A program made the position numbers and the translations under genes. The notes under the pieces were generated by a model. That model had not been told where the DNA came from. It saw only the letters and a program-made list of their open reading frames with translations, and ran no database searches. From Oscillospiraceae bacterium (GTDB lineage Bacteria > Bacillota > Clostridia > Oscillospirales > Oscillospiraceae), in contig JAFSLL010000284.1 of NCBI GenBank assembly GCA_017448455.1, positions 1 to 36,192 on the forward strand: a stretch of 36,192 nt of DNA. Direction: 5' to 3'. Shown here piece by piece: positions 1-8,732 of the stretch (position 1 is its first letter; every line of letters begins with the position of its first letter).

Positions 1-1833
1 GGTCTTGCCGATGAGCTGTTCCGGTTCATAATATGCGTGAATTCCGCTTAAAATGGTGCGATCTGTGCCGGTTCCGTCGTCCAGCGTGAACTGCAGCAGC
101 TTCTTGCTCTTCGGAACGGCAACGCAGTCCTTGACCTTAACGGCACGGAAATCGGACTTGCTGAAGGTCTCAAAGTCAACAAGATCCTCAAACAGCGGCT
201 CGATCACGAGGCTGTTAAACTCAGGCTTCTTCGCATCAAAGATCGGCATGGAAGGATCGTTCGCATTCACCGCCGGAGTCTCTTCAGACGCCGTTTCAAC
301 TGTTGCAGCATCCTCAGATTTCTGTACACCATTCTTGTCCTTTGGTGTATCTAAGGGCTTCATTGTCGGGAAGAGCAGAACATCGCGGATGGCTGGAGAA
401 TCCGTTAACAGCATACAGAGACGGTCAATTCCATAGCCGATTCCGCCGGTAGGCGGCATCCCGATTTCAAGCGCATTGAGGAAATCCTCATCCGTTGTAT
501 TCGCTTCTTCATCTCCCTTGGCCAGCTGTTCTTCCTGCGCCTTGAAGCGCTCACGCTGATCGATGGGATCATTGAGTTCCGAGTAGGCATTGGCCATCTC
601 CCAGCCGTTGATAAACAGCTCAAAACGCTCCACATGGGCGGGGTCATCTGGTTTGCGCTTGGTGAGAGGAGAAATCTCCACCGGATGCTCGGTCAGGAAG
701 GTCGGCTGAATCAGTTTATCCTCGACGAATTCCTCAAAGAAGAGGTTCAGAATGTCCCCTGTCTGATGGCGTTCCTCGTATTCCACACCGTGCGCCTTCG
801 CCACAGAGCGGGCTTCTTCCAGCGTATGAATCTCTGAGAAATCCACGCCTGCGTACTTTTTCACGGCTTCAGTCATGGTGATCCTGGCGAATGGTTTTCC
901 GAGATCGATTTCTGTCCCCTGATAGGTAAAGGCGGTCGTTCCGAGCACTTCCATCGCAACGTGACGGTATAAGTCCTCCGTCAGATCCATCATCCCGTGG
1001 AAATCTGTATATGCCTGATAGAGTTCCATCAGGGTGAACTCCGGATTATGCCTGGTATCCATTCCTTCATTGCGGAAGACGCGGCCAATCTCATAGACTT
1101 TTTCCAGGCCGCCGACAATCAGCCGTTTCAGATAGAGCTCCAGAGAGATCCGCAGCTTCAGGTCCTGATCCAGCGCGTTGAAATGCGTCAGGAATGGACG
1201 CGCGGCAGCGCCGCCGGCATTCTGAACCAGCATGGGTGTCTCGACTTCAAGAAAGCCGCGTGCATCCAGATAACGACGAATGCTGGAGATAATCCGTGAC
1301 CTGCGAATAAAGGTATCCCGTACCTCCGCATTCATAATCAGATCGGTATAACGCTGGCGATAACGGAGATCGGTGTTTGTCATGCCATGGTATTTCTCCG
1401 GGAGAGGCCGCATCGATTTGGAGAGCAGCACTACCTGCTCGACATGAACTGTAATCTCTCCGGTCTGGGTGCGGAATACATAACCCGAAACACCGATAAT
1501 ATCGCCGATGTCGTACTTCCGGAAATCCGCAAACTCCGTCTCACTGACGGCATCCTTGCGAATGTAGAGCTGAATCTGGCCTTCCCGATCCTGAATGTGG
1601 CAGAATATGGCTTTTCCCATACCGCGCTTGGACATGATCCGCCCAGCCACAGAGACCGTCTGATTCTCAAAGCGCTCGAAATCATTCAGGATTTCCGCGG
1701 AATTCGCCGTGCGGTCAAACCGGGTCTGTTTGAACGGATCACGGCCTGCCTCCTGAAAGGCAGTCAGTTTATCCCGTCGGATCTGAAGCAGTTCACTCAG
1801 TTCCTGTACGGGCGTTCCTGTAACATCACTCAT
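1..1833 (-). CDS. lysS: Lysyl-tRNA synthetase (class II) with a C-terminal EMAP-type tRNA-binding domain, partial at the 3' end
   Basis: Charges tRNA-Lys with lysine in the cytoplasm. The window holds 611 codons and the gene continues beyond base 1. An N-terminal OB-fold anticodon-binding region lies at about residues 55-140. The class II catalytic core follows, with motif 2 (FRNEGMD, about 253-259) and motif 3 (GIGYGIDRL, about 464-472). Bacterial LysRS normally ends soon after motif 3 (total about 490-510 residues). Here a charged linker (about 495-550) leads into a second OB-like module (about 552 to the edge) with the pattern [17 protein letters not shown] and [15 protein letters not shown], typical of the tRNA-binding domain of MetRS, Trbp111 and EMAP II. 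ATG at 1833 is preferred over ATG at 1839 because GAGGA sits 6 nt upstream of it. It lies 9 nt downstream of the greA stop, so the two are probably co-transcribed. Confidence 0.95.
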   Translation of the reverse strand, partial: MSDVTGTPVQELSELLQIRRDKLTAFQEAGRDPFKQTRFDRTANSAEILNDFERFENQTVSVAGRIMSKRGMGKAIFCHIQDREGQIQLYIRKDAVSETEFADFRKYDIGDIIGVSGYVFRTQTGEITVHVEQVVLLSKSMRPLPEKYHGMTNTDLRYRQRYTDLIMNAEVRDTFIRRSRIISSIRRYLDARGFLEVETPMLVQNAGGAAARPFLTHFNALDQDLKLRISLELYLKRLIVGGLEKVYEIGRVFRNEGMDTRHNPEFTLMELYQAYTDFHGMMDLTEDLYRHVAMEVLGTTAFTYQGTEIDLGKPFARITMTEAVKKYAGVDFSEIHTLEEARSVAKAHGVEYEERHQTGDILNLFFEEFVEDKLIQPTFLTEHPVEISPLTKRKPDDPAHVERFELFINGWEMANAYSELNDPIDQRERFKAQEEQLAKGDEEANTTDEDFLNALEIGMPPTGGIGYGIDRLCMLLTDSPAIRDVLLFPTMKPLDTPKDKNGVQKSEDAATVETASEETPAVNANDPSMPIFDAKKPEFNSLVIEPLFEDLVDFETFSKSDFRAVKVKDCVAVPKSKKLLQFTLDDGTGTDRTILSGIHAYYEPEQLIGKT

Positions 1834-1842
1834 CGGCATTCC

Positions 1843-2334
1843 TCAATCGTTCACAACGGAAATGACCTCGAGATGTGTCTCGCCGAACGGAGTCACAACC
1901 GTCACGGCATCTCCCGCCCGATGCCCGATCAGTCCCTTGCCGACGGGAGAATCATCGGAGATGCGTCCCTCGCGGGGATTGGCCTCCTGGGAACCGACGA
2001 TCTCATATTCCTCTTCAAAATCGTCATCCAGGTCTTTCACAGTGACTTTGCTTCCGAGGGTAACGGCATCTTTCGGCAAGTTATGATCGACATTGTCAAC
2101 AATCTCCGCATGCTCGATCAGATCTTTGTATTCCGCAATTTTGGAATACAGTTTCCCCTGCTCGGTTTTTGCCTCATCATACTCGCTGTTTTCAGAGAGG
2201 TCACCGAAACTGCGAGCCTCTTTAATCTGCTCGGAAACTTCTTTTTCCCGGACCGTTTCCATGTACTGGAGTTCCTTCTTGAGTTCTTCCAGACGCTCCT
2301 GGCTCATTTTGTAACGATTGGAATTGGATGCCAT
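1843..2334 (-). CDS. greA: Transcription elongation factor GreA
   Basis: Binds the RNA polymerase secondary channel and stimulates cleavage of backtracked transcripts. The protein has 163 residues, close to the usual 155-160. The N-terminal coiled coil (about 12-85) carries the acidic tip motif DLSENSEYDEAK (about 45-56), whose acidic residues hold the catalytic Mg. The C-terminal FKBP-like domain includes the SPVGKGLIGHRAGD stretch. A GGGAGAG Shine-Dalgarno precedes ATG at 2334. It sits between the S41-family gene and lysS on the same strand; greA-lysS adjacency is common in Bacillota. No clear promoter was found in the 73 bp upstream, so it may be read through from the ftsEX block. Confidence 0.95.
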   Translation of the reverse strand: MASNSNRYKMSQERLEELKKELQYMETVREKEVSEQIKEARSFGDLSENSEYDEAKTEQGKLYSKIAEYKDLIEHAEIVDNVDHNLPKDAVTLGSKVTVKDLDDDFEEEYEIVGSQEANPREGRISDDSPVGKGLIGHRAGDAVTVVTPFGETHLEVISVVND

Positions 2335-2407
2335 TTTGATTTCTCTCCCTTGTTATATGGTTTCTTACTGTTCTCTATTCTCACACGAAAGGTTTTTTAA
2401 CGATCTA

Positions 2408-3655
2408 TCAGCTCAGATATCGAAGTGCTTCCATCAGCTGCGTATCATCCGATACGCTCGCTGTTCCCTGCTCTCCGCCGGTTGTGCCTTCTGTTGTTCC
2501 GGTCGCGGACGCGTCACGGTTAAAGACGATTAAATCCGGAACGACACCACCGACTGCCGCGATGTCCGTTCCGTTGGCGGAAAGAAGACTGTGCGTAGAA
2601 AGCCTCAAAGCGCTGCCGTCCTGAAGAACAATGGTCTCCTGCGTGCGCGTATTGCCGGTTGTCGGTTCCCCGATTAATGTCGCCCATCGGTAGTCCTTCA
2701 GGACCTGCGCGAACAGTTCCGCTTCACGATAGGTGCCCGTATTGATCAGAACTACCATCGGAAGCTCCAGGCTCATGCTGTCGGATTCCGTAACACGTTC
2801 CGTTCCATCTTTGGTAATATCCGAGAAAAGCCGTCCTGCCGGGAGCAGGTAGTCCAGGAAGACAGCTGCTTCCGTTGTCAGGCCGCCTGCGTTATCACGA
2901 AGGTCAATCACCAGGGAAACCGCCCCCTGTGAGAGCAGTGCTTCTACCGCGTTCACACAGGCTTCACCGCTTCCGGCCTCAAAATTATGGATCTGGACAT
3001 AAGCCGCGCCGGTCTTTTCAAGACGATAGGTAATCGCTTCACTGTTGGCGTTGGTGCAGTCTACCTCAACTGCGCCGACTCCGTTTGCGATCTGGAGCGT
3101 GAACTTTCCATTCATCTTGGAGCGAATGAGCGTTCGAACTTCATCGGTGCTGTAGTCCTGAACATTTTCACTGTCCACGGCCGTAATCACCATTCCAACG
3201 CCGATCCCCGCGTGGGCTGCGGGAGAATCCGGATAGACTGTGACAATCTGAAAACCGCCCGATGCATCCTTTACCAGACTCATACCGATGTCGGCATAAT
3301 CGTTGGAGGAAGACAGCTGATCGGTCCGATACTCATCATCCGTCAGGAAGCTGCTCCAGGCATCTCCCAATCCGGATACCATCGCAGTTGCGGCGGAATA
3401 ACCCATGCTCTTCCGGTCAACCTCTTCGATATAGCGTTCCTCAATGATATCTTTAATCTCGATATAGCGCATTGCTTCTTCGTAGTCATCTGTGCCGCCG
3501 ACAGACTGGATCACCTGATTACGGGTATAGTAGCGGGTCCCAAAAAAGGTTACCAGTAAAAGAAGTAAAACAACTTTCAGACTGATACCGAAGTTAAAAA
3601 AGCGGGAGATCAGGATTCCGACGCTTCCGAAGACTCTGCGGAAAACACCTCTCAT
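2408..3655 (-). CDS. S41-family (C-terminal processing protease-like) membrane protein, predicted catalytically inactive
   Basis: The 415 residues have a membrane anchor (about 25-40), a PDZ domain (about 118-195) and an S41 peptidase fold (about 205-395) with the typical DLRDNAGG strand (251-258). Active CtpA/CtpB enzymes use a Ser-Lys dyad 25 residues apart, plus a Gln four residues after the Lys. Aligning the INTGTYREAE stretch with the family's GSASASE motif puts Arg310 at the catalytic Ser position. Asn335 (in PTTGNTRTQE) falls on the Lys position, exactly 25 residues later, while Gln339 is kept. Both dyad residues are therefore missing, suggesting a pseudoprotease that binds or regulates partners. 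It is the last gene after ftsE, ftsX and the M23 gene, so a structural role in cell-wall hydrolase control is plausible. An unusual alternative active site cannot be excluded. Confidence 0.85.
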   Translation of the reverse strand: MRGVFRRVFGSVGILISRFFNFGISLKVVLLLLLVTFFGTRYYTRNQVIQSVGGTDDYEEAMRYIEIKDIIEERYIEEVDRKSMGYSAATAMVSGLGDAWSSFLTDDEYRTDQLSSSNDYADIGMSLVKDASGGFQIVTVYPDSPAAHAGIGVGMVITAVDSENVQDYSTDEVRTLIRSKMNGKFTLQIANGVGAVEVDCTNANSEAITYRLEKTGAAYVQIHNFEAGSGEACVNAVEALLSQGAVSLVIDLRDNAGGLTTEAAVFLDYLLPAGRLFSDITKDGTERVTESDSMSLELPMVVLINTGTYREAELFAQVLKDYRWATLIGEPTTGNTRTQETIVLQDGSALRLSTHSLLSANGTDIAAVGGVVPDLIVFNRDASATGTTEGTTGGEQGTASVSDDTQLMEALRYLS

Positions 3656-3685
3656 CTTTGTTCCTCTTTTCCATTTACAGAGATT

Positions 3686-3712
3686 GGCGCTCCAGCTGCA
3701 GGCTGAAGCGCC
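3686..3712 (-). other. Intercistronic hairpin between the M23 and S41 genes
   Basis: Two 11-nt arms (3686-3696 and 3702-3712) pair with one G-U and leave a 5-nt loop. No T-tract follows in the direction of transcription. It is more likely an mRNA-stabilising, processing or attenuating element than an intrinsic terminator. Confidence 0.45.
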
Positions 3713-3728
3713 GTTGCGTTCTTACAGG

Positions 3729-5027
3729 TCAGCAATTATAGTAACTCAGGCCGGAGAAGAACTGCGCCGGATCTGTGCGGGATCCGTTTATTAAAACCTC
3801 GAAGTGGCAGTGCGTCCCGGTCGCTCGTCCGGTTGCGCCGAGGTAGCCGATGGTCTGTCCCTGGCTGACGCTTGAGCCCGCGCTAACTGCCAATCCGGAC
3901 ATATGCCCGTAAAGTGTCTGATAACCGTTCCCATGGTCGATAATGACATAATTTCCGTATCCGTCCGACCAGCCGGCTGTTATGACCGTTCCTCCGTCCG
4001 CAGCAATAATGATATTGCCGTCATTGCCGTAGCCGTCAATGTCAATACCGCTGTGGTAACGTTCCTCTCCGGTAAACGGATCGGTTCGATAACCAAATCG
4101 GCTGGTGATCCTTGTGCTGCAGGGAACCGGCCAGATAAAGCTGCCCGTTCCGCTTGCCGCGCCGGGATTCAGTCCCGGAACGGAACTGTCTCCGTCTCCG
4201 CCGCCTCCGGATGCTGCAGCAGCTGCAGCGGCAGCTTTGCGTTCCTCTTCCTCTTTCCGTTTCTGCTCTTCGTATTCTGCGATCAGGTCAAGAACATCCT
4301 GTGCTGCCTTTTCCTCTTCATCCAGAGCTGCTTCATAAGCCGCGACCGCATCCTCGATCTGATCGGCCAGGTCTTCCAGCTCCTGGTTGGTATTCTCGAT
4401 CTCTTTTTCGATCGCTTCCTGCTCCGTACGAAGTTCTTCCTGTTTCTCCTCGCATTCCGCCTTGACCGCTTCAAACTCTTCCTTGACGTCCTCAGCTTCT
4501 TCCCTCGCGGCAATATACTGATCTTCGAGGTCCCGGTCAGAATTCATGATTCCTTCCATGTCGTCAAGAGCGGTCAGAAATTCATTGAAGTTGGAGGATG
4601 CCAGCAAAACAGCCAGAATATTGTATCCTCCGCTCTCCTCCATGGCGCGAATGCGGGTACGGTACTTTTCGAGCTGATTCTCTTCTCTTGTCAGTGCCTC
4701 ATTGAGCTCTTCCGTTTTTTCCTCAATGATATCATCATACATGGCAATCTCTTCCGCGACTAAGGCCAGAGACTCCATGGCGGCCTCATTTTTTGCTTCC
4801 AGAGCGGTTTTCTGATCGAGCACATTCGCCTGCTCGTCCTTCAGAAGTGTTACCCGATCTTCCGCTTCCGCGACTTTGGCAGAAATCTCGTCCTTTTTTT
4901 TCTGCAGCTCATCGATGTCAGCCTGTGTTACCGCGAATGCCGTCGGAAGGACGCTGAGCACCAGCGAGAGCGCCATCAGGACCGCAAGCAGAATCGCAAT
5001 TGCCGAAATAATCTTTTTCCGCTTCAT
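3729..5027 (-). CDS. Secreted coiled-coil M23-family peptidoglycan endopeptidase (EnvC/murein hydrolase activator type)
   Basis: Extracytoplasmic protein of 432 residues. A signal peptide (KRKK then a hydrophobic stretch, cleavage near 32) precedes a long coiled coil (about 35-262). An Ala/Gly/Ser linker (about 264-295) and a LytM/M23 domain (about 298-425) follow. The zinc ligands appear complete: His325 and Asp329 in YHSGIDI, His408 in THCHFE, plus the conserved His375 in LYGHMS, so a catalytically competent endopeptidase is likely. FtsEX in Bacillota and Proteobacteria activates coiled-coil murein hydrolases or their activators through the FtsX ectodomain; this gene begins 3 bp after ftsX and is a strong candidate for the FtsEX partner. 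The architecture resembles EnvC and pneumococcal PcsB in layout, but PcsB has a CHAP domain instead of M23. Confidence 0.93.
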   Translation of the reverse strand: MKRKKIISAIAILLAVLMALSLVLSVLPTAFAVTQADIDELQKKKDEISAKVAEAEDRVTLLKDEQANVLDQKTALEAKNEAAMESLALVAEEIAMYDDIIEEKTEELNEALTREENQLEKYRTRIRAMEESGGYNILAVLLASSNFNEFLTALDDMEGIMNSDRDLEDQYIAAREEAEDVKEEFEAVKAECEEKQEELRTEQEAIEKEIENTNQELEDLADQIEDAVAAYEAALDEEEKAAQDVLDLIAEYEEQKRKEEEERKAAAAAAAASGGGGDGDSSVPGLNPGAASGTGSFIWPVPCSTRITSRFGYRTDPFTGEERYHSGIDIDGYGNDGNIIIAADGGTVITAGWSDGYGNYVIIDHGNGYQTLYGHMSGLAVSAGSSVSQGQTIGYLGATGRATGTHCHFEVLINGSRTDPAQFFSGLSYYNC

Positions 5028-5030
5028 AGC

Positions 5031-5912
5031 TCAGACCTTCAGATAGTTCCGGATGGCATTCACACCGCCAAATGCGCCGATCAGGACGCCAATTCCGATA
5101 TAGGTCAGAAACAGCGGCATCATTACGCGCCGGAAAGGAACGAGGTTCAAGAAGCTTCCCGTGAGGGCATCCATCATGCTGCCGTTCAGGAGCGCATACA
5201 TTCCCCAGGTCGCGAGGAAGCCCAGAAGGCCGCCAAGGATACCGAGGATCAGGCCTTCTATGACAAACGGTGTACGGATAAAGGCATTCGTCGCACCGAC
5301 CATCTTCATAATCGCAATCTCTTCACGGCGTCCGTATGTCGTCAGTTTGATGGTGTTTGTCATAATAAAGAAGGAAACCAGTACCAGAATCGCAGTCAGG
5401 ATCAGCGAGACAATGCTCACAACATTCCGAACACGAACAAAGCGGTCAGCGTATTCAATGTGAGCGTTCACTTTCGCGATACCGGGAACATCTTCCAGCG
5501 CAGCCTTTGTCTCCGACATGCGCGAAATATCTGTCAGATGAACGACAAAGCGGTGGCGGAAGACCGTCTCGTCAATTCCTTCCATCAGGCGATCATCATA
5601 CTTGCTCATGAATGTTTTCATGGCTTCCGCACGGGATACGAAGTCTACAGATTCGATATTGTCTACCGCTAAAAGGCTGGATTCGAGCGCTGCCGCAGCC
5701 TCTTCACCCGGGACTGCGTCATCCACAAGCGCTACAACCTCATTCTGCTGTTCCAGATCCTCAATCAGGGAATCGATATTCAGCGAGAGAAGCGCGATGC
5801 TGCCCATGATGATCAGACAGGCCGTAATAATTGTTACCGAAGCAAAAGACATGAAGCCATGCGTTTTGATGCTGCGGAATCCCTCGCGGATCAGATAAGC
5901 CAGTTTTGTCAT
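5031..5912 (-). CDS. ftsX: Cell-division ABC transporter-like permease FtsX
   Basis: Membrane partner of FtsE; the complex transmits ATP hydrolysis to extracellular cell-wall hydrolases instead of transporting a substrate. The 293 residues have the family layout: a cytoplasmic N-terminus (YLIREGFRSIKTHGFMS), TM1 at about 22-45, an extracellular domain at about 46-160, and three further membrane segments near 165-190, 215-240 and 265-285. Length matches the family. It lies between ftsE (21-nt gap) and the M23 gene (3-nt gap), indicating one transcript. Confidence 0.95.
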   Translation of the reverse strand: MTKLAYLIREGFRSIKTHGFMSFASVTIITACLIIMGSIALLSLNIDSLIEDLEQQNEVVALVDDAVPGEEAAAALESSLLAVDNIESVDFVSRAEAMKTFMSKYDDRLMEGIDETVFRHRFVVHLTDISRMSETKAALEDVPGIAKVNAHIEYADRFVRVRNVVSIVSLILTAILVLVSFFIMTNTIKLTTYGRREEIAIMKMVGATNAFIRTPFVIEGLILGILGGLLGFLATWGMYALLNGSMMDALTGSFLNLVPFRRVMMPLFLTYIGIGVLIGAFGGVNAIRNYLKV

Positions 5913-5933
5913 GCTGTTATCCTCCGTCCGCGA

Positions 5934-6629
5934 TTACTGTTCAAACTCATAGCTGTAATACCCATCCATGCCGTCACTGATCACGTGACCTTCATCGATG
6001 GTAATTACCCGCTTGGAGAACGCGTTTACCAATTCTTTTTCATGCGTCACGACAAGAATGGTCGTGCCCATCTCATTGATTTTTTCGAAGAGAAGCATCA
6101 GTTCCAGACTGCGTACCGGATCCAGGTTGCCGGTAGGCTCGTCGGCAACAATCATACGCGGGTTATTGACAAGCGCACGGGCAATCGCGACACGCTGCTG
6201 TTCACCGCCGGAGAGTTCATTCGGGAAGCGTTTTTCTCTGCCATCCAGACCGACCAGTTCCAGCACATAGGGAACACGTCTGGAAATATTCTTCCCGGAA
6301 GCGCCAACCACGCGCATGGCAAACGCAACATTGTCGTAAACCGTCATGTTTTCAATCAGGCGGTAATCCTGAAAGATTACGCCGAGAGTACGCCGAACCT
6401 TGGGAAGCTTCCGGCGTTTGATACTCATCATGTCAAAGTCATTGACAATAATTTCACCGGCAGTCGCACGGACCTCGCCGGTAATAAGCTTCATAAGAGT
6501 CGTCTTTCCGGAACCGGAAGGGCCAACCAGAAAGACAAACTCTCCTTCGTTGATCGTCAGGTCGATTCCGTCCAGCGCAACAGTTCCGCTGCTGTCGTAA
6601 ATCTTCGTGACGTCTGTCATTTGAACCAT
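5934..6629 (-). CDS. ftsE: Cell-division ATP-binding protein FtsE
   Basis: Cytoplasmic ABC ATPase that drives FtsX. Walker A GPSGSGKT is at 36-43, the Q-loop is in IFQDYR, the signature LSGGEQQR at 139-146, and Walker B MIVADEP is followed by TGNLD (to 170); the H-loop VVTHE is also present. The length of 231 residues is normal. ATG at 6629 has GGAGG 9 nt upstream, which favours it over the Met at codon 4. The gene follows a CdaR/PucR-like regulator gene with a 45-bp gap and no separate promoter was recognised between them. Confidence 0.96.
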   Translation of the reverse strand: MVQMTDVTKIYDSSGTVALDGIDLTINEGEFVFLVGPSGSGKTTLMKLITGEVRATAGEIIVNDFDMMSIKRRKLPKVRRTLGVIFQDYRLIENMTVYDNVAFAMRVVGASGKNISRRVPYVLELVGLDGREKRFPNELSGGEQQRVAIARALVNNPRMIVADEPTGNLDPVRSLELMLLFEKINEMGTTILVVTHEKELVNAFSKRVITIDEGHVISDGMDGYYSYEFEQ

Positions 6630-6674
6630 AGGGATAAACCTCCAGTGGAGTTAAGGCTCAGCAGATTCCCCTTC

Positions 6675-7769
6675 TCAATATCTGGTGCTGTTCAGGGAGT
6701 CAAGATACTGCTTCACCATCATTGCGACCTTAAACACAATTGCATGATCGAATTCACGCAGATCGAGGCCGGTTATTTTCTTAATCTTTTCCAGGCGATA
6801 TACTAAAGTATTTCTGTGAACATACAGTTTACGCGATGTTTCCGAAACGTTAAGATTGTTCTCGAAGAAACGGTTGATGGTCTCGAGCGTATCTTCATCC
6901 AGCGTCTCAATCGGGTTCTTCTTAAAGACTTCGTTCAGGAACATCTCACAGAGAGTCGTAGGAAGCTGGTAGATAATACGACCGAGGCCAAGGCTCTCAT
7001 AGTGCACAATGGTTTTGTCACTTTCGAAAACACGGCCTACATCGATTGCAACCTGTGCTTCTTTATAACGGTCTGCAAGCTCGCGCAGATGCCGCGCTTC
7101 CGTGCTGATGCCGATCACGCAGCGAATCCCCAAATGCTCAAACAGCGCTTTTTCCGTCATAGCGGCAATTTCGTGAATAGCGTCGCGGTCCATATCGGGC
7201 TGCAGCGTTTTTACCACCACAATATCGCTTTCATTAATATTGAGCACAAAATCATGCTGCCGACCCGGGAAGAGTTTGCTGATCAGCTCAGCCGCTGCGA
7301 CATCCTGGTTCTCCGTCTGCCGAATCAGAAAAACACAGCGCGGCTCATCGGTGACAAAGTGGAGCTCCTTGGCGCGTACATAAACATCTCCGGGCAAAAT
7401 ATTGTCCGAAATAATGTTCTTGATAAATGCGGCGCGGTTATGCTTTTCTTCGTAATTGGCAAGTGCTTCATCAAAGGCTACTGCGGAGATCGCGCAGACT
7501 GTTTTCGCCACCGAGTCCGTTCCCTCGACAAAAGCGGCGTAGCCCAGCTGTCCGTTTTCAGAGCTTAAGAGAACAAACGTTCTGGAGGCTGTTACAAGCT
7601 CATGGGAATCCGGATTCACAAGGCTGAGACGGAAATCTTCCAGCCTCGATCCGATAATCGCCAGCTCACTGCAGGCAATCACATAACCCTGGTCATCCAC
7701 GACACCAACTGATCTGTCGATAGAGTCCTTCATTTGAATAATGACATTCTGAAAAATTCTGCTTGGCAT
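6675..7769 (-). CDS. CdaR/PucR-family transcriptional regulator
   Basis: Putative DNA-binding regulator of 364 residues. The N-terminal part (MPSRIFQNVIIQMKD... VGVVDDQGYVIACS) resembles the diacid-recognition-type sensory region of CdaR proteins. The middle region is variable, and the C-terminal 60-70 residues carry the family's helix-turn-helix (ETSRKLYVHRNTLVYRLEKI). An upstream in-frame ATG at 7805 exists, but ATG at 7769 has GGAGA 7 nt upstream and is preferred. CdaR and PucR proteins usually act next to sugar-diacid or purine catabolism genes; here the gene is first in the ftsEX block behind a strong promoter. The ligand cannot be told from sequence, and autoregulation or control of the wall-hydrolase genes is inference. 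Confidence 0.85.
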   Translation of the reverse strand: MPSRIFQNVIIQMKDSIDRSVGVVDDQGYVIACSELAIIGSRLEDFRLSLVNPDSHELVTASRTFVLLSSENGQLGYAAFVEGTDSVAKTVCAISAVAFDEALANYEEKHNRAAFIKNIISDNILPGDVYVRAKELHFVTDEPRCVFLIRQTENQDVAAAELISKLFPGRQHDFVLNINESDIVVVKTLQPDMDRDAIHEIAAMTEKALFEHLGIRCVIGISTEARHLRELADRYKEAQVAIDVGRVFESDKTIVHYESLGLGRIIYQLPTTLCEMFLNEVFKKNPIETLDEDTLETINRFFENNLNVSETSRKLYVHRNTLVYRLEKIKKITGLDLREFDHAIVFKVAMMVKQYLDSLNSTRY

Positions 7770-7897
7770 ACTGCATTCTCCGTTCTGCCAGTGATCTGGC
7801 TCCATAATTCCGGCTTTTCAGCGCGGGCAGAGGATACGGATGACCCGTTTGGTCAAAATGCGAAAGAAATCCGCAGTCTCAAAAAGCGTTGTATCTT

Positions 7898-7926
7898 ATA
7901 ATAACTCTATTTTGAGTAATTTTCAA
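7898..7926 (-). promoter_or_regulatory. Sigma-A-like promoter for the regulator-ftsE-ftsX-M23-S41 block
   Basis: On the minus strand, TTGAAA (7921-7926) and TATTAT (7898-7903) are separated by exactly 17 bp in an AT-rich intergenic region. The predicted start near 7890 leaves a leader of about 120 nt before the ATG at 7769. Confidence 0.75.
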
Positions 7927-8012
7927 TAGATTTGCCTGCGAATTTTTGTGAATTTTTTCAAATAAATTTCCTATCCGATCAAAAACCAGGTTAAATTCTT
8001 TGATTTTTTTGA

Positions 8013-8732
8013 CTATTTTTCCAATAGAGAACCGTTGAACAGGATGCACAAATCATTTTCCGTCAATTCTCTGAAATGCCCTGCTTTGGTATCTGAATCC
8101 AGGCACAGTCCGCCAATGGAAATTCTGCGGAGGGTCAAAACCGTTTTCCCGCATGCGGCAAGCATTCTTCGAACCTGATGATACTTTCCTTCCTGAACCG
8201 TGATCCGTGCAAGAGATGGATTTATGATCTCCAACTCCGCGGGAAGACACCGCAGTCCGTCCCGAAGAACCAGGCCATTTGCAAAGGCACAGACATCATC
8301 CTGCGTCAGCTTGCCTTCCACCTGCGCCAGATAGACCTTTTTGATTCCGCTCTTCGGCGAGATGACGCGATGCGCAAAATCGCCGTCATCTGTCAGCAGC
8401 AGCAGGCCGCTGGTATCCTTATCCAGTCTTCCGACCGGAAACAGTCCCTGTCTTCGAATCTCCGCCGGAAACAGATCCAGAACGGTTGGCTGTGTTCTGT
8501 CCTCTGTCGCGGTCAGCACCCCTGTTGGTTTATCCAAAAGATAATAGCGGTGCCTGCGATAAACACAGACACTCCCATCCAAGGTGACCCGGTCTGCCTG
8601 TTCATCCAGTTTTTGGTCCGGTTTCCGAACCGCGATTGCATTGACCGTTACGCGGCCGGCGCGAACCGCCTTCCCCGCCTGTGAACGGGTCAGCCCAGCA
8701 GTCTCACATAGATATCGGTCAAGTCGCATCAT
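8013..8732 (-). CDS. RsuA/RluB/RluE-family rRNA pseudouridine synthase
   Basis: Isomerises a specific uridine in rRNA to pseudouridine. The 239 residues have an N-terminal S4 RNA-binding domain (about 1-48: MMRLDRYLCETAGLTRSQ). The catalytic domain carries the motif GRLDKDTSGLLLLT, where Asp104 is the nucleophile, followed by the family motif YHQVRRM. ATG at 8732 overlaps the engB stop by 4 nt (ATGA), a sign of translational coupling. The target (16S position as for RsuA, or 23S) cannot be assigned from sequence alone. It is the last gene of the tig-lon operon; no clear terminator was seen in the AT-rich stretch after it. Confidence 0.9.
   Translation of the reverse strand: MMRLDRYLCETAGLTRSQAGKAVRAGRVTVNAIAVRKPDQKLDEQADRVTLDGSVCVYRRHRYYLLDKPTGVLTATEDRTQPTVLDLFPAEIRRQGLFPVGRLDKDTSGLLLLTDDGDFAHRVISPKSGIKKVYLAQVEGKLTQDDVCAFANGLVLRDGLRCLPAELEIINPSLARITVQEGKYHQVRRMLAACGKTVLTLRRISIGGLCLDSDTKAGHFRELTENDLCILFNGSLLEK

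Noticed and set aside
1387-2400. 337-codon plus-strand reading frame over lysS and greA
   Set aside because: It is antisense to two clear housekeeping genes and encodes no recognisable domain.
7845-7860. GGTCAAA near 7846 as a CtsR-type heat-shock operator
   Set aside because: Only one half-site is present, it is not near the clp or tig promoters, and the second tandem half-site is missing.
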